Part shown: positions 7,930 through 16,057 of the stretch, one piece after another
Layout: the number at the start of each line of letters is the position of its first letter
Numbering within the stretch: position 1 is the first letter of the stretch
Assembly: GCA_002409975.1 (NCBI GenBank)
Contig: DHOO01000036.1
Span: 9,654 to 42,218 of the forward strand
DNA length: 32,565 nucleotides
From: Firmicutes bacterium UBA5388
GTDB lineage: Bacteria; Bacillota; UBA4882; UBA10575
Reading direction: 5' to 3'
Position numbers and translations under genes: made by a program
Notes under the pieces: model-generated
What the model was told of the DNA's origin: nothing
Databases searched by the model: none
What the model saw: the letters and a program-made list of their open reading frames with translations, nothing else

Positions 7930-9510
7930 TTAATTCCCTTTGTTTAGTGTGGGCCCCTCTATAAAGGTAAAAGGGATTTTTAAAGTGAAGGTGGCGCCTT
8001 GTTGTTCTTGGCTTATAATCTCAATTATTCCTTGCAGCTTGTCCAGGTTGGTTTTTACAATATCAAGACCGACTCCACGGCCAGAGAGGTTATTAACCTG
8101 TTCGGAAGTGGAGAACCCTGGGGTAAAGATGATTTGTTGAAGCTCACTAATGTTGTCAGTAGAAAAGCGTTTTTGGTCTGCAGTCAATTTTCTAGCAACT
8201 GCCGTACTGGAAATTTTTATAAAATCAAGACCACGACCATCGTCTCTAACACTAATATGGAGATATTTACCATCCTGGCGCGCTTCCAGCCAAATGGTTC
8301 CGGCTTCTTTCTTGCCAGCTTGTTTTCTTTCCGCAGGTGTTTCAATTCCATGATCAATCGCGTTTTTAATCAATTGGGTCAGCGGATCGATTAATTGTTC
8401 TGCTATATCTTTATCAATTTTGATATTTTGATCGCGGAGTTCGATCTTCACTATTTTCTTGGTTTGCTGGGCCATCTTCCGTATATAATTAGTAAACCTG
8501 GAAAATATTTGTTTTACGGGGACCATACGCAAATTGTCCACTTCCAACTGTAGGCTAGCAACAAGGTGTTCAAGGTCTTTTAAGTTTGCGCCCAGCTCTT
8601 CCCAAGTGGCAGCATCCTGTTTTTTTAAGGAGTAAAGATGGCATAAGGCGGTTTTGATGGCGCTCAGTTTTTCTAGTTGTTTAATAAGTTCATCGATTTG
8701 CTCGGTATCCACCCGGATTGTTTTATTAAAAGAAGAGCTTTCTTCTTTTCGGTATGTCCATTCTCTGATATATACTTTTTCAACTCCATCGTTAACTGGA
8801 AAGGTTATAATCTTTTGTTGTTCTTCTAAAGTGAGCGGTTTTTCGCTAATTAAAACCGCTTTAAAAATTGCAAAGTTTTCTTCAGCTAGCTGAGAGAAAG
8901 GTGGAGCCGTGGTCAGGATTTCTCCGAATCTTTGTAAGTAATTATAAAAGGCGATGGCGACAACGCTTCTTAAAGGCGCTTCTTGGGTAAAAAGGAGTTC
9001 GATGCCGTAGATAATCTTATCCTCTTCCTGGGAGGAGGCGACCAACTCTTTCTCTTCCCGGCTGAGAATGAGGGGGATATCCGGTTTAATGATCTCGTAA
9101 GTTTGGTCATCTTCAAGGTCGGGATGGCATTTTCTAAACCGGGAAATCCAGTAATCTTTATTGAAATCGGTTAATTGATTTTCTAGCGCTGCTTCCAGAG
9201 CGGTGGCAAATTCGATTAATAAATTAATTAAATGTTCTTCAAAACTAGCGTTTTTTTCCCGAACTTGCTCAAGTAAGTTTTCCACTTCATGTAAAGAGAC
9301 GCTAAGATCCGTTAAACCGACGATGGCGGAAGATCCTTTCAGCTGATGAATAAGGCGGAATAACTCATCCAGATGATCTGCTTGCCGCTCTGGATTTTCC
9401 TCTATTAACAAAAGAAGCTGAATTAATCTTTCTAATTGCTCCTCGGTTTCGATAATAAAGGAAGGTAAGAGTGTAAAATCGATGTCTTGCTGTTCACGAT
9501 CGGTGGTCAC
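7930..9510 (-). CDS. cheA: CheA-like histidine kinase lacking the CheW-like P5 domain
   Basis: The central kinase of a chemosensory pathway; it autophosphorylates on His and passes phosphate to a receiver. Visible domains: P1 Hpt with phospho-His H55 in IHQLKGSS; a P2-like domain (about 168-255); a short P3 dimerization helix pair (about 268-330, IRVDTEQIDELIKQLEKLSA); and a P4 ATPase with the N box (LIKNAIDHGIETPAERK), DDGRGLD and GRGVGLDIVK. The protein ends about 10 residues after the final kinase strand (FTLKIPFTF), at 526 residues. The P5 domain that normally binds CheW and receptors is absent, and cheD starts 69 nt later, so no P5 remnant fits downstream. GTG start with AAGGAGG at the 9-nt GGAG spacing. 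First gene of the operon. Confidence 0.9.
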   Translation of the reverse strand: MTTDREQQDIDFTLLPSFIIETEEQLERLIQLLLLIEENPERQADHLDELFRLIHQLKGSSAIVGLTDLSVSLHEVENLLEQVREKNASFEEHLINLLIEFATALEAALENQLTDFNKDYWISRFRKCHPDLEDDQTYEIIKPDIPLILSREEKELVASSQEEDKIIYGIELLFTQEAPLRSVVAIAFYNYLQRFGEILTTAPPFSQLAEENFAIFKAVLISEKPLTLEEQQKIITFPVNDGVEKVYIREWTYRKEESSSFNKTIRVDTEQIDELIKQLEKLSAIKTALCHLYSLKKQDAATWEELGANLKDLEHLVASLQLEVDNLRMVPVKQIFSRFTNYIRKMAQQTKKIVKIELRDQNIKIDKDIAEQLIDPLTQLIKNAIDHGIETPAERKQAGKKEAGTIWLEARQDGKYLHISVRDDGRGLDFIKISSTAVARKLTADQKRFSTDNISELQQIIFTPGFSTSEQVNNLSGRGVGLDIVKTNLDKLQGIIEIISQEQQGATFTLKIPFTFIEGPTLNKGN

Positions 9511-9596
9511 TTAAAAAGCCTCCTTATAATCGGCATGCTCATGTTAGCGTCAAAATACTTATAAAATAGATTTTGAATGGATATAATTTCAGAATT

Positions 9597-9714
9597 GAGG
9601 GAATTGCATAATTACCTAAGCTTATGTTTAACCACAATATATAGTGTTTAACTAGTATTAGGCTATCAATATATTGTGGTTAAATCTTAAATAATTGAAT
9701 TATGCAATCCTTAA
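9597..9714 (-). repeat. Family A MITE-like element (B-free copy)
   Basis: A 118-bp element with terminal inverted repeats (GGGAATTGCATAATT at the left, AATTATGCAATCC at the right) and inner inverted repeats TTTAACCACAATATAT / ATATATTGTGGTTAAA. The whole unit can form a long imperfect hairpin. The centre, AGTATTAGGCTATCAATAT, matches the site that is split by a B unit in the copy at 28247. It fills part of the 447-nt gap between divergent cheA and gap. Confidence 0.8.
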
Positions 9715-9849
9715 ATTTATATCGTCCAGATAGGCATAGAACTTGAGGAAGTTTTGAGGTTGTAAATTCCTAAACCAGCAATATTCAACCTTTTGTGATT
9801 TTGGGTTATAATAATTAGGTTAAATTTCTCCTTTTTTTCCTTTTTGTTA

Positions 9850-9878
9850 TTGAAGAATAAAAAAATTTTATATACAAT
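9850..9878 (+). promoter_or_regulatory. Probable sigma-A promoter of gap
   Basis: -35 TTGAAG (9850-9855), 17-nt spacer, -10 TACAAT (9873-9878). Transcription would start near 9885, giving a leader of about 70 nt. Confidence 0.7.
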
Positions 9879-9896
9879 TAGAAGTAAACCGTTTGC

Positions 9897-9917
9897 GAGG
9901 ACGACTTAAATGTCCTC
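9897..9917 (+). other. Leader hairpin of gap mRNA
   Basis: GAGGAC (9897-9902) and GTCCTC (9912-9917) form a 6-bp stem with a 9-nt loop close to the expected 5' end of the gap transcript. It lacks a T tract, so it is more likely a stabilising or regulatory stem than a terminator. Confidence 0.4.
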
Positions 9918-9956
9918 ATAAATTCAGCCGGTTGGATTGAAAAGGAGGTACTAAAA

Positions 9957-10967
9957 GTGTCAGTTAAAGTAGGGATTAATGGGTTCGGACGGATCGGGCG
10001 GCTCGTTTTTAGAGCGGCAGTTGATAATCCGGAAGTGGAGATCGTGGGGATTAATGATCCTTTTATTGCCCTTGATTACATGGTTTATATGTTAAAGTAT
10101 GATACTGTTCATGGCCGTTTTAAGGGTGAAGTGACGATTGAAGATGAGAAACTAGTGGTTAACGGGAAAAAGGTTAGTGTTTTCGGGTGTATGGATCCGG
10201 CAGAAATTCCTTGGAGCTCCTGTGGGGCTGAGTACGTAGTGGAATCAACAGGCGTTTTTACCGTTACAGAAAAAGCTTCTGCTCATTTTAAAGGCGGCGC
10301 CAAAAAGGTAGTGATTAGCGCTCCTTCAAAGGATGCGCCCATGTTTGTAATGGGTGTTAACCATGATAAGTACAATAAAGATATGAAGGTGGTCTCTAAT
10401 GCTTCCTGTACCACCAACTGCTTGGCTCCTTTGGTCAAAGTGATTAATGATAATTTTGGGATCGTCGAAGGCTTGATGACCACCGTTCACTCCATGACCG
10501 CTACTCAAAAAACCGTTGATGGTCCTTCGAAGAAAGACTGGAGAGGGGGACGGGCAGCGAGCGCGAACATCATTCCTTCTTCTACCGGTGCGGCTAAGGC
10601 TGTGGGCAAGGTTATTCCCGAACTTAATGGTAAACTTACAGGTATGTCTTTCCGCATTCCAACCATTAATGTATCTGTTGTCGATTTAACCTGTCGGTTG
10701 GAAAAAGCAACTTCTTATGAACAGATTAAAGCGGCGGTTAAAAAGGCTTCTGAAAATGAACTAAAAGGAATTTTAGCTTATACTGAGGATGATGTCGTTT
10801 CTTCCGACTTTATTCATGACCCCCACACTTCGATCTTTGATGCTAAAGCTGGAATTGCTTTAAATGATAACTTTGTTAAATTAGTGGCTTGGTATGATAA
10901 TGAGTGGGGTTATTCTAACAAGGTGGTAGACCTGATTTGTCATATGGCTAAGGTGGATAGCAAATAG
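9957..10967 (+). CDS. gap: Glyceraldehyde-3-phosphate dehydrogenase
   Basis: Glycolytic enzyme converting glyceraldehyde 3-phosphate, phosphate and NAD+ to 1,3-bisphosphoglycerate and NADH. It has 336 residues, normal length. The NAD fold begins VGINGFGRIGR; D34 in GINDP suggests NAD rather than NADP preference. The catalytic Cys151 lies in SNASCTTNCLAP. Conserved GRAASANIIPSSTGAAKAVG and WYDNEWGYSNKV are present. GTG start with AAAGGAGGT and the 9-nt GGAG spacing. It is monocistronic: its own promoter upstream and a strong terminator downstream. No pgk, tpi or eno follows, unlike many Bacillota. Confidence 0.97.
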   Translation: MSVKVGINGFGRIGRLVFRAAVDNPEVEIVGINDPFIALDYMVYMLKYDTVHGRFKGEVTIEDEKLVVNGKKVSVFGCMDPAEIPWSSCGAEYVVESTGVFTVTEKASAHFKGGAKKVVISAPSKDAPMFVMGVNHDKYNKDMKVVSNASCTTNCLAPLVKVINDNFGIVEGLMTTVHSMTATQKTVDGPSKKDWRGGRAASANIIPSSTGAAKAVGKVIPELNGKLTGMSFRIPTINVSVVDLTCRLEKATSYEQIKAAVKKASENELKGILAYTEDDVVSSDFIHDPHTSIFDAKAGIALNDNFVKLVAWYDNEWGYSNKVVDLICHMAKVDSK

Positions 10968-10996
10968 TTAAACCCATGCTTAAGAAGACGTTTCTG

Positions 10997-11025
10997 AACA
11001 AGACCGGTGTTTGCCGGTCTTGTTT
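10997..11025 (+). terminator. Rho-independent terminator of gap
   Basis: Perfect 11-bp stem AACAAGACCGG (10997-11007) / CCGGTCTTGTT (11014-11024) with a 6-nt loop. The T-rich end of the stem acts as the U tract. Confidence 0.9.
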
Positions 11026-11068
11026 CTTACTATAAAGACAAACTGTTTCGTTAAAACCTTTTACTATA

Positions 11069-11289
11069 AATTGTGGTCAAATGTTAAATAATTAAATTGC
11101 AATTTCTTAATATGGGTGAGAGAAATAATTTTATTGAAAATTTAGAATAAAAGCCGAGCGAAATCTGTAAAGTGAGAAACTTAGCAGGAGTAGTAATATT
11201 TTAGCTTACTATAAAATAGATGTGTGTTACGAACATTATTAGTAAGGAGTTCGTTCACATGCAAATTTAAGGTAATTATGCAATTTCCA
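11069..11289. repeat. Diverged family A ends
   Basis: Two worn A-type ends lie in the 350-nt gap between gap and the zinc-ribbon gene. At 11069-11110, ATTGTGGTCAAATGTTAAAT continues to AATTGCAATTTCTTAA. At 11259-11289, AAGGTAATTATGCAATTTCC. The DNA between them shows no gene. The order of ends suggests two fused or rearranged copies. Confidence 0.5.
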
Positions 11290-11316
11290 TAGATAGTATT
11301 ATGGAGGTGAAAAAAA

Positions 11317-11718
11317 TTGGCCGATTTATGGCAAGATGTAAAAAAGAGTGTTGATAAATTAACAACCACAATCAATGTTAAAACAAAAGAGGTAGTACAA
11401 GTCTCAAAAGTAAAAAAAGAGATCGATGAATTAAAAAGCAAGATGAGATCTTATTTCCCAGCCTTGGGTGAATTAACTTATACTATGTATAGTGAGGAAA
11501 ATTTTGATCAGGAAAAACTGAAGGAAAAGTGTAAAGTGATAGCTACTTTGGAAGAGCAGGTTAAGCAGAAGGAAAAAGAGTTAAAGCAAGTTTACCGTGA
11601 GTCCCAGGAAGCGCGAGGAAAAAGGTTTTGTCCTTATTGTGAAGCAAAAATCTCTGATGACGCTAAATTCTGTAATCAGTGTGGAAAGAGTTTACCAGTC
11701 AAAATCGAAACTAATTAA
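11317..11718 (+). CDS. Coiled-coil protein with C-terminal zinc ribbon
   Basis: A 133-residue soluble protein of unknown role. Residues 5-50 and 65-100 are highly charged helices with heptad-like spacing (VKKEIDELKSKMRSYFPALG, LEEQVKQKEKELKQVYRES). Residues about 106-127 form a four-Cys zinc ribbon (CPYCEAKISDDAKFCNQCGK). This double-zinc-ribbon end is widespread in small Bacillota proteins and gives no function. TTG start with GGAGGTGA and exactly 9 nt after GGAG. The gene is probably monocistronic, with repeats on both sides and no clear terminator. Confidence 0.85.
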   Translation: MADLWQDVKKSVDKLTTTINVKTKEVVQVSKVKKEIDELKSKMRSYFPALGELTYTMYSEENFDQEKLKEKCKVIATLEEQVKQKEKELKQVYRESQEARGKRFCPYCEAKISDDAKFCNQCGKSLPVKIETN

Positions 11719-11752
11719 TGGTTTACCTTTACTTAGCTCACTTTTCGCACCT

Positions 11753-11977
11753 GAGGGAATTGCATAATTACCCTAAGCGTGTATTTAACCAATTCAGGAA
11801 ATTCCTCCTTTGTTGATTCACCCGTCTTTGATTTACATTTCTTTGTTATACTGTCGGTAGGCGGCATGAACAACTTGCTTGTCGATTCACTTGGCTTTGC
11901 TTTAGATCACTTCGTGATGGGGAAAGTAGCCAGCGTGAGCGACTATATAGAAAACACTTCGAGGCTTGTTCGATCAA
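11753..11977 (-). repeat. Family A left part carrying tandem family B units
   Basis: The A end GAGGGAATTGCATAATTACC starts at 11753 and continues through TTTAACCAATTCAGGAAAT, which also occurs inverted in the A copy at 27216. Two B units in minus orientation follow: a worn one at 11812-11872 (GATTCACC, GGTAGGCGGCATGAAC) and a good one at 11877-11946 (GATCACTTCGTGATGGGGAA, then GTAGCCAGCGTGAGCGACTA). A third B start (CACTTCGAGGCTTGTTCGAT) begins at 11954. No right A end is found. The apparent reading frame across 11779-12036 is made of repeat DNA. Confidence 0.7.
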
Positions 11978-12028
11978 CGTTAACTTTCATCTTGTTTTTT
12001 ACTTGGGCCAAGTGGTTGTTAACGTTGA
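11974..12028. repeat. 11-bp inverted repeat with nested hairpin
   Basis: TCAACGTTAAC (11974-11984) and GTTAACGTTGA (12018-12028) are perfect inverted copies 33 nt apart. Between them ACTTGGGCCAAGT (12001-12013) is a second small palindrome. It lies just beyond the end of the minus-strand spoVA operon, but there is no T tract in that direction, so a terminator role is unproven. Confidence 0.5.
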
Positions 12029-12058
12029 CGACTTAGTGGGTGCGAAAGGTGAGATTTA

Positions 12059-13459
12059 TTATTGATAAGCTCTGTTCTCACTATTTTTTCTTACTTCGGC
12101 TGGTTGGGGAAAATCATAGGTCTTTCTCCGATATGCAAGTTGAACACCGGTCAGCTCAGCTACTTCAGGGGTGAGGGCGCAAAGATCGTTACGATCGACA
12201 GCCGAGAGCGACTCTTTACCCATTGCTACTGCGCCTAGCACCATCTCGGCAACGCAGGATTTTAGATAATTAGTAAGGCTTTCCACAGCTAAGTCCAGAT
12301 CTAGCTCCTCTTTGAGCCGACCACTGTTTAAAGCTAACTGGGTTGGGGGTTCTAAAGGTGCGGTTTCAACCATTTGAGTATGGATCATGGCCATCACGGC
12401 GGCGGTGCCGATATAAACCGCATCTGCTCCCAAGGCCATGGCTTTTAAAAAGTGCCCGGGAGAGAAAAATCCTCCGCTGGCGATAATAGAGACTCGATCC
12501 CTGACTCCTTTTTCTACTAGAAAGTCCGCTGCTCTAACCAACGCATGCATGGTCGGAAGACCGAAATCATCTTCCAGCAAGGGCTGCCCGGCATGAGTTC
12601 CGGCTTCGGCTCCATCAATGACGATTACATCTATTCCTGCCTGTAAGGCGATTTCGATCTCTGCTTCAAGATAATGGGTGGCGGCAAATTTATAGGAGAT
12701 GGGAACGCCTCCGGTCTCTTCTTTCAGTCGTGAGACCAAGTTCTTTAGATCTTCGGGAGATTCAAGTCCTGGTAAGCGAGAGGCGATGACCATATCTTCT
12801 CCTTCGGCGAGACCGTAGATCTCGCGGAATTCTTCGTTGATCTTCTCCGCCAGGGTGGTTTGGGGAGCAGAAGCTTGCGCTCCTTGTCCTAATTGGATCT
12901 CGATCATATCAGCCATAGTGTAAAATTCTTTTTTGTTGCCATGGGGCCATAGACCCCGGTGGTACTGGTAAATATATTTGACGGCATTTTCCCGTTCCTC
13001 GGGAAGATAGGCGCCTTCTCCGGTATTGGTAGCGGCGCCTGCTTGGGTCGAAGCTTTTGCTAAGGCGATTCTAGCTTGTTTACTTAGGGCTCCTCCATAG
13101 GACATCCCGGAAATAATGATGGGAATCTGTAATTCTAAAGGTCTGGCAGCATTCAGTCCCAGGGTTACCTTGGTAGTTACCGTCTTCGGATCGGCAGTGG
13201 GCAGACGAAAGAGATGAACCGGGTTAAACATCAACTCCTGCCAAGGAGAGAAGTGGTAGACACTGCCAAAAGGACGGCCTAGGGGTTTTCCTTTTTCCGC
13301 CCGGAGCACGATCTCCATCAGCTGAAGCGGGGTGACTTTCATGGTGGTCGAGACTAGTTCCCAGATATTTTCCACATAAGGGTCACGCATCAAACGTAAA
13401 AGAAACTTATCGGTCACATTATCCAGCAACATACGGCTAAAACTTTCAATTAAACCCAA
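12059..13459 (-). CDS. FMN-binding glutamate synthase-like protein
   Basis: A 466-residue protein of the glutamate-synthase FMN-domain family (COG0069-like TIM barrel). Visible: IIISGMSYGGALSKQARIAL (about 115), GAATNTGEGAYLPEER, QLGQGAQAS, IDVIVIDGAEAGTHAG and IIASGGFFSPGHFLKAMALG then GADAVYIGTA. It lacks the amidotransferase domain and the CxxxxxC-type [3Fe-4S] cysteines of true GltB; only two scattered Cys lie near the C-terminus. Enzymatic glutamate synthesis is therefore doubtful and the reaction is unknown. TTG start with AAGGAG at the 9-nt spacing. It lies 57 nt after spoVAD, where SpoVAE usually is, and probably shares its transcript, so a sporulation-stage role is an inference. Confidence 0.85.
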   Translation of the reverse strand: MGLIESFSRMLLDNVTDKFLLRLMRDPYVENIWELVSTTMKVTPLQLMEIVLRAEKGKPLGRPFGSVYHFSPWQELMFNPVHLFRLPTADPKTVTTKVTLGLNAARPLELQIPIIISGMSYGGALSKQARIALAKASTQAGAATNTGEGAYLPEERENAVKYIYQYHRGLWPHGNKKEFYTMADMIEIQLGQGAQASAPQTTLAEKINEEFREIYGLAEGEDMVIASRLPGLESPEDLKNLVSRLKEETGGVPISYKFAATHYLEAEIEIALQAGIDVIVIDGAEAGTHAGQPLLEDDFGLPTMHALVRAADFLVEKGVRDRVSIIASGGFFSPGHFLKAMALGADAVYIGTAAVMAMIHTQMVETAPLEPPTQLALNSGRLKEELDLDLAVESLTNYLKSCVAEMVLGAVAMGKESLSAVDRNDLCALTPEVAELTGVQLAYRRKTYDFPQPAEVRKNSENRAYQ

Positions 13460-13516
13460 GGTGCAAAACTCCTTTCCATTCGACCCATTGCGCTACGGAT
13501 TTTCCAGGCATTTGTT

Positions 13517-14524
13517 CTAAACCTCGATTCTAACAGCATGAGCAATGCAAGGAATGTTTTCTCCTTGCATATACGAAGTGGGACTGTGCAGAGCTCCGGT
13601 GCCGATTAAAAGCAGCCGGTGGATCTCTTTCCGTTTTAGTCTGCGGTAGAGAGGCCCGTAGGTGACCAGCGCCGAGGCGGCGCAGCCACTTCCTCCCGCA
13701 TGGACATCTTGTTTACTGAGATCATAGATCATGACCCCACAATCATTAAAGTTATCCCCAAGGGTTATCCCCTGCTCGCTAAGTTCTTGACGACAAAGGT
13801 CAAGACCAACCTTTCCCAGATCACCGGTGACAATCAGATCAAAAGAATTCGGATCCCAACCGGTGTCTTGAAAATGCCGAACAATGGTGTCGGCGGCGGC
13901 CGGCGCCATGGCGGCTCCCATATTTAAAGGATCGGTTGATCCTAAATCCATCACTTTGCCAAAGGTAACGGCTGTTACCCGAGGACCTTCACCAGTGTAA
14001 CCCAGGAGGGCCGCTCCTGCTCCAGTGACGGTCCATTGCTGGTAGGAGCGACGTTGTCCTCCATATTCGGTGGGGTATCTATACTGTCGTTCGGCGGCAG
14101 AGTTATGACTGGAGGTAGCAGTTAAGACCGACCCGGCAAAACCACCATCAAGGATGAGAGTTCCTAGACCGAGACCTAAGGCTGCTGTAGAGCAGGCACC
14201 ATAGAGACCAATGAAAGGAATGCCAAGGGAGATTGCAGAAAAATTAGAAGAAATGGTCTGATTTAGAAGATCGCCAGCGAGAAAAAGATCAACTTCAGTA
14301 GAAGAGAAACTGGCATGATCTAAAGCCAGCCGACAGGCTTTGATTAATATCGAACGTTCGGCCTTTTCAAAGGAACTTTGCTCGTTACGGGCATCAGTTA
14401 ATATTTCATCAAAATCTTGAGCTAGGGGGCCAAGTCCTTCAAAGGGACCCGCCACTGTTCCGGTACTAATAATCATAGGGGGATTGGCGATTTGGTAAGT
14501 TTGTTTTCCAGTTTTTTTACCCAT
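13517..14524 (-). CDS. spoVAD: Stage V sporulation protein AD
   Basis: Part of the SpoVA channel that moves dipicolinic acid into the forespore and out at germination; SpoVAD is the DPA-binding, thiolase-fold subunit on the inner spore membrane. It has 335 residues. Recognised by PPMIISTGTVAGPFEGLGPL near the N-terminus, GLYGACSTAALGLGL, TATSSHNSAAERQYRYPTEYG, VTGAGAALLGY, NDCGVMIYDL and HAGGSGCAASALV. ATG with AAGGAGAG upstream. It starts 37 nt after spoVAC in the same direction, the normal gene order. Confidence 0.96.
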   Translation of the reverse strand: MGKKTGKQTYQIANPPMIISTGTVAGPFEGLGPLAQDFDEILTDARNEQSSFEKAERSILIKACRLALDHASFSSTEVDLFLAGDLLNQTISSNFSAISLGIPFIGLYGACSTAALGLGLGTLILDGGFAGSVLTATSSHNSAAERQYRYPTEYGGQRRSYQQWTVTGAGAALLGYTGEGPRVTAVTFGKVMDLGSTDPLNMGAAMAPAAADTIVRHFQDTGWDPNSFDLIVTGDLGKVGLDLCRQELSEQGITLGDNFNDCGVMIYDLSKQDVHAGGSGCAASALVTYGPLYRRLKRKEIHRLLLIGTGALHSPTSYMQGENIPCIAHAVRIEV

Positions 14525-14561
14525 GGTTCTCTCCTTTTATTCTCTTGAGTAAAAACTGTTT

Positions 14562-15017
14562 TTAAAGAAATATAGCATAAATCAAACCGATGATAAAAGC
14601 GGTTACGACTCCGAAGGTAATTACTGAGCCAGCCAAGGTAAACATTTTAGCGCTTATCCCGTAAAGCAAGCCTTCTTCCCGAAACTCTAGCGCTGAGGAG
14701 ACCACAGAATTGGCAAAGCCAGTAACCGGAACTGCCAGCCCGGCGCCGGCATATTTGGCAATATTATCAAAAACACCAAACCCGGTTAAAAGAGCTCCAA
14801 TTAGGATCACAGTAGCTACTGCCGGGTCTCCGGCTTCTTCTGGGGGAAGGTTCATTATCCTGCTATAAAAATCCGTTAAACCTTGTCCGATGACACAAAC
14901 TAATCCTCCGCTTAAGAAGGCAAACAAGGCATTACGTAAATATAAAGGTTTAGGTTCAGCTTTTTTGGCTTTTTCTTGATATTTTCTCTGGGCTGGGGTA
15001 AGCTTTTTTTTCCCCAT
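14562..15017 (-). CDS. spoVAC: Stage V sporulation protein AC
   Basis: Membrane subunit of the SpoVA dipicolinate channel, linked in Bacillus to mechanosensitive release. It has 151 residues, close to the Bacillus protein. A basic N-terminus (about 25 residues) precedes hydrophobic segments at about 30-48, 68-85, 90-110 and 125-148. The family core GGLVCVIGQGLTDFY, LIGALLTGFGVFDNIAKYAG and AGLAVPVTGFANSVVSSALE is clear. Start choice: a GTG at 15026 overlaps the Shine-Dalgarno (GTGAGGTGA); ATG at 15017 has the 9-nt spacing. First gene of the spoVAC-spoVAD-FMN protein run. I could not find a convincing sigma-F/G promoter. Confidence 0.95.
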   Translation of the reverse strand: MGKKKLTPAQRKYQEKAKKAEPKPLYLRNALFAFLSGGLVCVIGQGLTDFYSRIMNLPPEEAGDPAVATVILIGALLTGFGVFDNIAKYAGAGLAVPVTGFANSVVSSALEFREEGLLYGISAKMFTLAGSVITFGVVTAFIIGLIYAIFL

Positions 15018-15094
15018 TAATTTCACCTCACCTATAAGGTTTCCATGTTAGACTGTTTTATGCTGTTGGTTTTAAGGGAGAGATTTCCTACTTT

Positions 15095-15266
15095 AGTGAA
15101 TTGCATAATTACCCACGGTATCTTTTTACCCAATCTAAAAATCACTTCGGGGCTTGTCGATTCACCTGGCCTTGATTAAAATCACTTTGTGATGGGAAGG
15201 GTAGCCAGCGTGAACGACTATAGATTATGGTTAAATTTTAAATAATCGAATTATATAATCCCTTAG
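15095..15266 (-). repeat. Family A element with an internal family B unit
   Basis: The left A end GTGAATTGCATAATTACCC and right A end ATGGTTAAATTTTAAATAAT, then CGAATTATATAATCCCTTAG, enclose a B unit in minus orientation at 15152-15221 (CTTGTCGATTCACCTGGC, then GTAGCCAGCGTGAACGACTA). The unit lies between divergent spoVAC and the P-loop ATPase and fills most of that gap. Confidence 0.8.
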
Positions 15267-15388
15267 CTTAAGCTAATTGCGTTGTTACTGAGGTCGCGAT
15301 AGATAGTCGGTTGCTACAGTAAGGCTATCAAGTGACAGTTGAATATAGGGAGAAGGCAATTAGCCTAATTGTAGGAGGAGATGTGAAT

Positions 15389-16057
15389 TTGGGGAGAATA
15401 CTCGAAGCTTATGCGGGAGAATATGCCAGCGGTAAAAGCGAAAACGCTGTTAATAGAAGTTTGAATTTACTTCAAGAGGGAAGAAAAGTAAGATTGGTGG
15501 ACTTGGATATAGTAGAACCTTTTTATACACTTCGGCCCCTTAAAAAGTTTTTAGAGCAGGTGGGAATTAATGTTTTAGGATGGGAAACAGTGGAGACGAT
15601 CGGATTAGGAGAAGCCGGAATCCCGCTAAAAGCGGAGATGACAACGGCTTTTAATTTTAAGGGGGATGTGATTATTGATTTGGGATACGGAGTCAATGGT
15701 CGTAACATACTAAATTTGATAACAGGCAGTTTTCAGGAGAGAAGGGAAAAAATTCATTTAAACTTGGTAATTAATATCACGCGGCCACTAACTTCGTCAT
15801 TTTCCTTACTTGTAAGTTATATTACAGAATTTGGAGAGGTAGATGGGTTAATTAATAATACTCATCTTGGGGAGGAGACGACCATCGAACTAATTCAGGA
15901 AGGAGCAATGCTGGTAACCCAAGTGGCCCGGGAATTGGGGATAAGAGTAGTAGCTACTACGGTCTTACGACCTTACGCCGAGGAAATCGGGGAGTTTGAT
16001 CTAATGGGAAACAAGGTTTGGCCACTGGATAGGTATATGCCCTATGCGATGTGGTGA
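15389..16057 (+). CDS. P-loop ATPase of the CobQ/MinD/ParA type
   Basis: A 222-residue nucleotide-binding protein of unknown role. The P-loop GEYASGKSENA follows a short first strand (RILEAYA). Next are the strand and switch region VRLVDLDIVEPFYTLRPLKK and a hydrophobic strand DVIIDLGYGVNG. The central part resembles MinD/CobQ-like single-domain ATPases often encoded beside 2-oxoacid:ferredoxin oxidoreductases. Start choice: an open frame extends up to GTG 15332, but its Shine-Dalgarno is poor and it adds residues ahead of the first strand. TTG 15389 has GGAGGAGA 7-8 nt upstream. It lies directly before korA in the same operon, so a role in supporting or maturing the enzyme is only inference. 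Confidence 0.8.
   Translation: MGRILEAYAGEYASGKSENAVNRSLNLLQEGRKVRLVDLDIVEPFYTLRPLKKFLEQVGINVLGWETVETIGLGEAGIPLKAEMTTAFNFKGDVIIDLGYGVNGRNILNLITGSFQERREKIHLNLVINITRPLTSSFSLLVSYITEFGEVDGLINNTHLGEETTIELIQEGAMLVTQVARELGIRVVATTVLRPYAEEIGEFDLMGNKVWPLDRYMPYAMW

Noticed and set aside
9526..9553. TTGACG-N16-GATTAT promoter (and a GCCGATTA sigma-D-like -10) before cheA
   Set aside because: The -10 directly abuts the cheA Shine-Dalgarno, so transcription would start inside it, and no matching sigma-D -35 (TAAA) lies at the right distance.
11779..12036. 85-residue plus-strand open frame
   Set aside because: It runs through A and B repeat DNA, has no ribosome site and shows no protein-like pattern.
15018..15094. 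Sigma-F/G promoter for spoVAC
   Set aside because: CATAAAA on the minus strand resembles a sigma-G -10, but the only possible -35 (GAAAT) is poor.
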